From contig NZ_AJLR01000037.1 in NCBI RefSeq assembly GCF_000307855.1, forward strand, positions 1 to 47,078: 47,078 bases of DNA, given 5' to 3'. Below are positions 43,854 through 47,078 of the stretch, one piece after another. Below the pieces are notes generated by a model that did not search any database, was not told the DNA's origin, and was given only the letters and a program-made list of their open reading frames with translations. Every line of letters begins with the position of its first letter. Position 1 is the first letter of the stretch. The position numbers and the translations under genes were made by a program. Source of the stretch: Schinkia azotoformans LMG 9581 (lineage in GTDB: Bacteria; Bacillota; Bacilli; Bacillales; Bacillaceae_J).

Positions 43854-45254
43854 TTAGATTAGCCGCTCAATCTGTTTTCTTTTCCATGACCAGCGATAAT
43901 ACGCATATTGTAAACCAAGACTGACGAAAAAAGCGGCAGGATAGCCGACCCAGATTCCTTTTATCCCAAGGCTGCTGAAATTGGAAAGGAAGTAAGCCAC
44001 AGGTACTTCTACACACCAAATCGAAAGGATGCTGAACACGGTTGGCCACAAAACGGTTCCACTTGCCCGCATGATCGCACCAATTATCATTCCATGCCCA
44101 AAAATCAAATAGCTCCATAGTGTAATCATAAGCAAACTGTGGGCTATAGACAGGGTATGCTTACTCGTAAGGAACCAAGATAAAATATCCTGTGAAAATA
44201 CATAGACGAGGACAATTAATACACCACCGATTAAATAGTTGAGTAATAAGCCAACTCGGATCACTTGCCCAAGCCTCTCCTGCTGGTTCCTGCCAATAGC
44301 CTGTGCAGCAAAAATAGAAACGGCAATTCCTATGCTCATTGCAGGCATGGATACGTAACTTACTACTTGGTTTACAGCACCGTAAGCAGCGGTTGCATCG
44401 GATCCAAAACGATTCACAAGGCTTATGACCGCAATTTCCGCAAGGGATACAAGTATCATGTTGACGCTGGACGGAATCCCCAACCGCAACAATAATATCA
44501 ACAGTTCCAAGTTAATGCGAAGATGCCTCCAAACCGATGCATCGAATTGTAAGGGATGGTTTATTTTTTTTAGGTAAAAGAGCATAATGACGAAAGTCAG
44601 GACTGTCGATATCACGGAAGCGTATGCTGACCCGTAAACTCCTAATTCCGGCAGGTCAAACCATCCAAAGATGAGAAAAGGTAGCAAACCTACATTTAGC
44701 GTTGTACTGATAAGAAGCAAATAAAAGGGGGTTTTGGAGTCCCCTGTTCCGCGCATAAATGTAGTATAGGCAATGTATAGAAAAAGTATCGGCATCGACC
44801 AAAATAAGATTCGTGCATAATGAACGGTCATGCCAATAATATTTTCCGGTGTTCCGATCAGGCGAAGGATATCAAACGTGAAAATTCCACCTATCACCGC
44901 CATGACCACACTTAGGATAAAGGTCGTCGTTAAAGTGGTTCCCACGATTTGCTTTAATCGCTCCTCATTATGTGAACCATAAGCTTGTCCAATCAGAATG
45001 GAACTCCCCGAGCCGATTCCAATGGTGAATGAAATAAGTAGAAAAAACAATGGAAAAAAGGCAGAAATGGCTGCTAAGGCTTCGACGCCTAGCCACCGAC
45101 CGACAATGATGCTGCCTGCCAATTGGCCAATCGATTGCAGGGCATTACTGAGAATTAAGGGGATAAGAAACAAGAACATGGAACGCCACAGTGGTTGGTT
45201 CCCCATTCCTTGAAAGTTACCATTCCCTTTTTGTATCTCTTGGGTTGATGTCAT
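43854..45254 (-). CDS. MATE-family multidrug efflux transporter
   Basis: Twelve-helix antiporter of 466 residues, NorM/DinF-like branch. Two homologous halves: FLIPLILSNALQSIGQLAGSIIVGRWLGVEALAAIS and LLLRLGIPSSVNMILVSLAEIAVISLVNRFGSDATAAYG, with TFMRGTGDSKTPF and MRASGTVLWPT at the equivalent later helices. It exports cationic drugs by Na+ or H+ exchange. Start ATG 45254 with CAGGTGA. Monocistronic. Confidence 0.92.
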   Translation of the reverse strand: MTSTQEIQKGNGNFQGMGNQPLWRSMFLFLIPLILSNALQSIGQLAGSIIVGRWLGVEALAAISAFFPLFFLLISFTIGIGSGSSILIGQAYGSHNEERLKQIVGTTLTTTFILSVVMAVIGGIFTFDILRLIGTPENIIGMTVHYARILFWSMPILFLYIAYTTFMRGTGDSKTPFYLLLISTTLNVGLLPFLIFGWFDLPELGVYGSAYASVISTVLTFVIMLFYLKKINHPLQFDASVWRHLRINLELLILLLRLGIPSSVNMILVSLAEIAVISLVNRFGSDATAAYGAVNQVVSYVSMPAMSIGIAVSIFAAQAIGRNQQERLGQVIRVGLLLNYLIGGVLIVLVYVFSQDILSWFLTSKHTLSIAHSLLMITLWSYLIFGHGMIIGAIMRASGTVLWPTVFSILSIWCVEVPVAYFLSNFSSLGIKGIWVGYPAAFFVSLGLQYAYYRWSWKRKQIERLI

Positions 45255-45296
45255 ATTTTGTTCACCTGTATCTTAAGATTTTTTGCATACCCATTT

Positions 45297-45665
45297 TCAG
45301 ACTTTTTTCTTCTTGTTGTATCCACTTTCTTCATACGGTTGAAGTTGTTCCAACCATTTATCCTCAAGTTCCACCAAGGCTTCTTTTTCATTAAAATAAG
45401 GATCGTCTTTCTTTTTAAGTGTTTCTAATATGTCGATGCTGAATATATCCGCACCATAATAACTCCAGTCTTCTTGCAGCTCTTTGTTCGTAGGTGAGGC
45501 AGTGCCTGCCTCTAAACTGAATTTTAGCCCGTTTAATGTTTTAAAATTTCTAGTACTTCCGATAAAAACTTTTCCATTTTGATTATTTTTAATTTGATAA
45601 ACACCGCCTTCGATCGGCATTTCCTTATAAATCTGTTTTAATTCTTTTTTTCGATCCATTCCCAT
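45297..45665 (-). CDS. GIY-YIG nuclease-domain protein
   Basis: 122 residues with GIY-YIG core GGVYQIKNNQNGKVFIGSTRNF (GVY and FIG variants), then LKFSLEAGTASPTNKELQEDWSYYGAD and the late Glu/Asn (EALVELEDKWLEQLQPYEESGYN). It is a small bacterial single-domain type, role unknown. I choose ATG 45665; 45659 and GTG 45674 are possible. It lies 22 bases after the DUF2087 regulator gene, a frequent pairing. A decayed partial copy lies at 39673-39758. Confidence 0.82.
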   Translation of the reverse strand: MGMDRKKELKQIYKEMPIEGGVYQIKNNQNGKVFIGSTRNFKTLNGLKFSLEAGTASPTNKELQEDWSYYGADIFSIDILETLKKKDDPYFNEKEALVELEDKWLEQLQPYEESGYNKKKKV

Positions 45666-45687
45666 TGTTAACACTCACTTTCATGCA

Positions 45688-46443
45688 TTATTTTTTTAAC
45701 CAGTATTGACTTCCATCTGACTTTCTTTCTATAAAGCCATATTCGATTAAATATCTTCGAATCAATGCATAATCTTCATGTATATCTTCTAAAATCTGAT
45801 TAATTTCTTTTTCTGTATAGATTCTATCTTTTTCGAATTTTCCTTTGATTTCTCGAATGATAATTAATCTTTGTTTTTCTTTCGGAGGGAATTGCGTTAA
45901 TCGCCCATTAATTCCTTCAGGTAAAAACTTTTTAATGATTTCTCTTTGTTCCGCTTCCGTAACAGCATAGCGATCATCGATCATTTTCGCTGTTTTATGT
46001 GGTGGGACAAATGCCGGTGCATACTGATCTTTTTCTTTTAATAGCTCCATTAATGTTAAAAAGATCTTTGCTTGGCGTTCCCTCTCTTTTAACGCAAAAC
46101 GATGATGCCTGATCGTAGAGGTACTGCCAATGCCCATCTCAGCCTGAACCTCCTTATCGCCTTTACCTTGATAAAAGAGACGAAGCAGTTGATTCTGATG
46201 ATCGGTAAGCCCTGTTAGTTTCTTATCAAGATTGATTAAATAATCAAATACGGATTGATGGGTACTTTCGATATGAATACGCATATACCTTTCCGCTTCA
46301 TAGAAAATTCCGTCATAGGGATAAATAATCCCATTTTCTATTTTCTCACCACATAAAAGGCAAATATATGAATCTGACTCTTGAATATACCCCCGTTTAA
46401 GTTCCTCTAACGAGGTGTTCCAAAAACTCTCCGAAATATCCAC
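45688..46443 (-). CDS. DUF2087-domain regulator with zinc-finger and LuxR-type HTH
   Basis: 251 residues: N-terminal zinc-binding segment (CLLCGEKIE ... MRIHIESTH), a helix-turn-helix (LTDHQNQLLRLFYQGKGDKEVQAEMGIGSTSTIRHHRFALKERERQAKIFL), and a C-terminal DUF2087 domain (FLPEGINGRLTQFPPKEKQRLIIIREI ... YALIRRYLIEYGFIERKSDGSQYWL). Probably a transcription factor that regulates itself and the GIY-YIG gene. Palindromic TTTGTTTG sites lie directly upstream. Confidence 0.82.
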   Translation of the reverse strand: MDISESFWNTSLEELKRGYIQESDSYICLLCGEKIENGIIYPYDGIFYEAERYMRIHIESTHQSVFDYLINLDKKLTGLTDHQNQLLRLFYQGKGDKEVQAEMGIGSTSTIRHHRFALKERERQAKIFLTLMELLKEKDQYAPAFVPPHKTAKMIDDRYAVTEAEQREIIKKFLPEGINGRLTQFPPKEKQRLIIIREIKGKFEKDRIYTEKEINQILEDIHEDYALIRRYLIEYGFIERKSDGSQYWLKK

Positions 46444-46478
46444 TTTTCAAACACATCCAATCAAAGTTTATAGTGATT

Positions 46479-46582
46479 CAAACAAAAGTTAAATTTGTTT
46501 GTTTAACAAAAAATATAATAATATAAAGTTTACTTACTGTCAAATAAAAAAACAAACGGTTTTTGATATTGTTTGTTTTTTT
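46479..46582. promoter_or_regulatory. Paired CAAACAAA/TTTGTTTG sites upstream of the DUF2087 regulator
   Basis: CAAACAAA (46479-46486) and TTTGTTTG (46494-46501) form a palindrome with a 7-base centre, 36 bases before the start. A second pair, 12 bp of AAAAAAACAAAC (46546-46557) with GTTTGTTTTTTT (46571-46582), could be another operator or an A/T-rich terminator. Confidence 0.5.
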
Positions 46583-46631
46583 ATAAACGATATATAAAAT
46601 TGTTTAATCTAATGGCGGTAATATATAATTA

Positions 46632-46660
46632 TGGGACACGGGGTCGAGAACTATGTCCCA
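46632..46660. repeat. Dispersed hairpin repeat A, copy 4
   Basis: TGGGACACGGGGTCGAGAAC then TATGTCCCA. Here the outer TGGGAC/GTCCCA pair is perfect. Confidence 0.7.
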
Positions 46661-46850
46661 TTGTGGTACAGGCGAAACTGTAAGGTATAATCAAGTTAAG
46701 GGGGTTGGCTGGAATACAACCCATAGATTATCAACATATATGATGGAAATTTTTTCAGAACCTGCTAACCGTCCATGGAGAAATGATTTCGTTAGGGAAG
46801 ACCCCGACGGATATGTAGGAGGTAGTTATTCAGGAAAAATAAAAGGGTAA
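46653..46850 (+). CDS. Hypothetical 65-codon frame, possibly a gene remnant
   Basis: Opens inside repeat A and reads SHCGTGETVRYNQVKGVGWNTTHRLSTYMMEIFSEPANRPWRNDFVREDPDGYVGGSYSGKIKG. The composition looks protein-like, but there is no ribosome binding site and no family I recognise. The N-terminal residues are repeat-derived, so this is more likely the 3' end of a lost gene. Confidence 0.3.
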   Translation: MSHCGTGETVRYNQVKGVGWNTTHRLSTYMMEIFSEPANRPWRNDFVREDPDGYVGGSYSGKIKG

Positions 46851-46939
46851 AATGGATTGAAAAAGTATTGGAAAGTAAGTGTTCACACGAAAGGAGAAAA
46901 AATAGTATGATGACCGTACTGAATTGAATTAAGAGATAA
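46851..46939 (+). other. Cut-off gene start
   Basis: ACGAAAGGAGAAAAAATAGT is a good ribosome binding region before ATG 46907, but the frame stops after six codons (MMTVLN) at 46925-46927. Probably the stump of a gene removed by rearrangement next to repeat B copy 4. Confidence 0.35.
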
Positions 46940-46945
46940 TCAAAA

Positions 46946-46995
46946 GATAATCAGGCGCAATTCTATAGCGAGAATTGCGCCTTCTTTGTGTAAAG
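46946..46995. repeat. Miniature palindromic repeat B, copy 4
   Basis: Perfect 11-bp hairpin GGCGCAATTCT (46954-46964) with AGAATTGCGCC (46971-46981), then TTCTTTGTGTAAAG. The outer arms are degenerate. Nothing further was recognised to the window end. Confidence 0.65.
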
Positions 46996-47078
46996 TTCCG
47001 TTATCGCTAAAGTATGCAATCTTAAACTTTTCCAAGGCCCTTTTTATTCGACAGGTGTCATTGATCGACCCCCTTATA

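Overview
The window reads as chromosome of a low-GC Gram-positive bacterium of the Bacillus type. The A/T-rich coding sequence, AGGAGG-type ribosome binding sites, frequent TTG/GTG starts and the gene order mltG-trmR-trhP1-trhP2-udk-greA-pbpI-yrrS-mtnN (244-9112) match the yrrL-yrrT segment of Bacillus. The species cannot be named from the sequence.

Layout. (1) 1-9112: conserved core genes for peptidoglycan processing, wobble-uridine tRNA modification, uridine salvage, transcript cleavage, a penicillin-binding protein and methylthioadenosine recycling. (2) 9113-19304: a respiratory nitrite-ammonification block. nrfHA encodes the quinol-oxidising cytochrome and pentaheme nitrite reductase. An eleven-gene, same-strand cluster for c-type cytochrome maturation of the Ccm (System I) type follows, where Bacillus normally uses the Res/Ccs (System II) machinery. 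CcmE carries Cys in a CXXXY motif instead of the heme-binding His, CcmH has lost one of its two redox cysteines, CcmD is a 46-residue ORF, and three small membrane proteins in the cluster have no sure assignment. (3) 19316-30365: single genes and small operons: a nuclease lipoprotein, Dps under a possible PerR box, a rifampin phosphotransferase-like enzyme, SRPBCC/ArsR, a DUF4309-GH3 fusion, a frameshifted DUF2306 protein, and an exported protein with a kinase-regulator pair.

(4) 30366-47078: an accessory, decaying region. It has a stand-alone TnpB element with a likely omega RNA; at least five gene remnants (GyrI-like, rsgA-like, GIY-YIG, histidine kinase, a cut-off start); two families of short hairpin repeats with four copies each; a PadR/esterase operon with two identical operators around its promoter; and a resistance locus. 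In that locus a macrolide-type stalling leader peptide (MTHSMRLRFPTLNK) and three tandem terminators precede an ABC-F ribosome-protection gene and a Mef-like efflux gene. A WYL regulator/DinB pair, a VOC protein, a DJ-1/PfpI protein, a MATE exporter and a GIY-YIG/DUF2087 pair complete it.

How the genes work together: NrfH passes electrons to NrfA on the outer face of the membrane, and the ccm cluster probably attaches the nine c-hemes these two proteins need. The leader/ABC-F/Mef unit is likely switched on by ribosome-stalling antibiotics. No rRNA, tRNA or CRISPR array was recognised.
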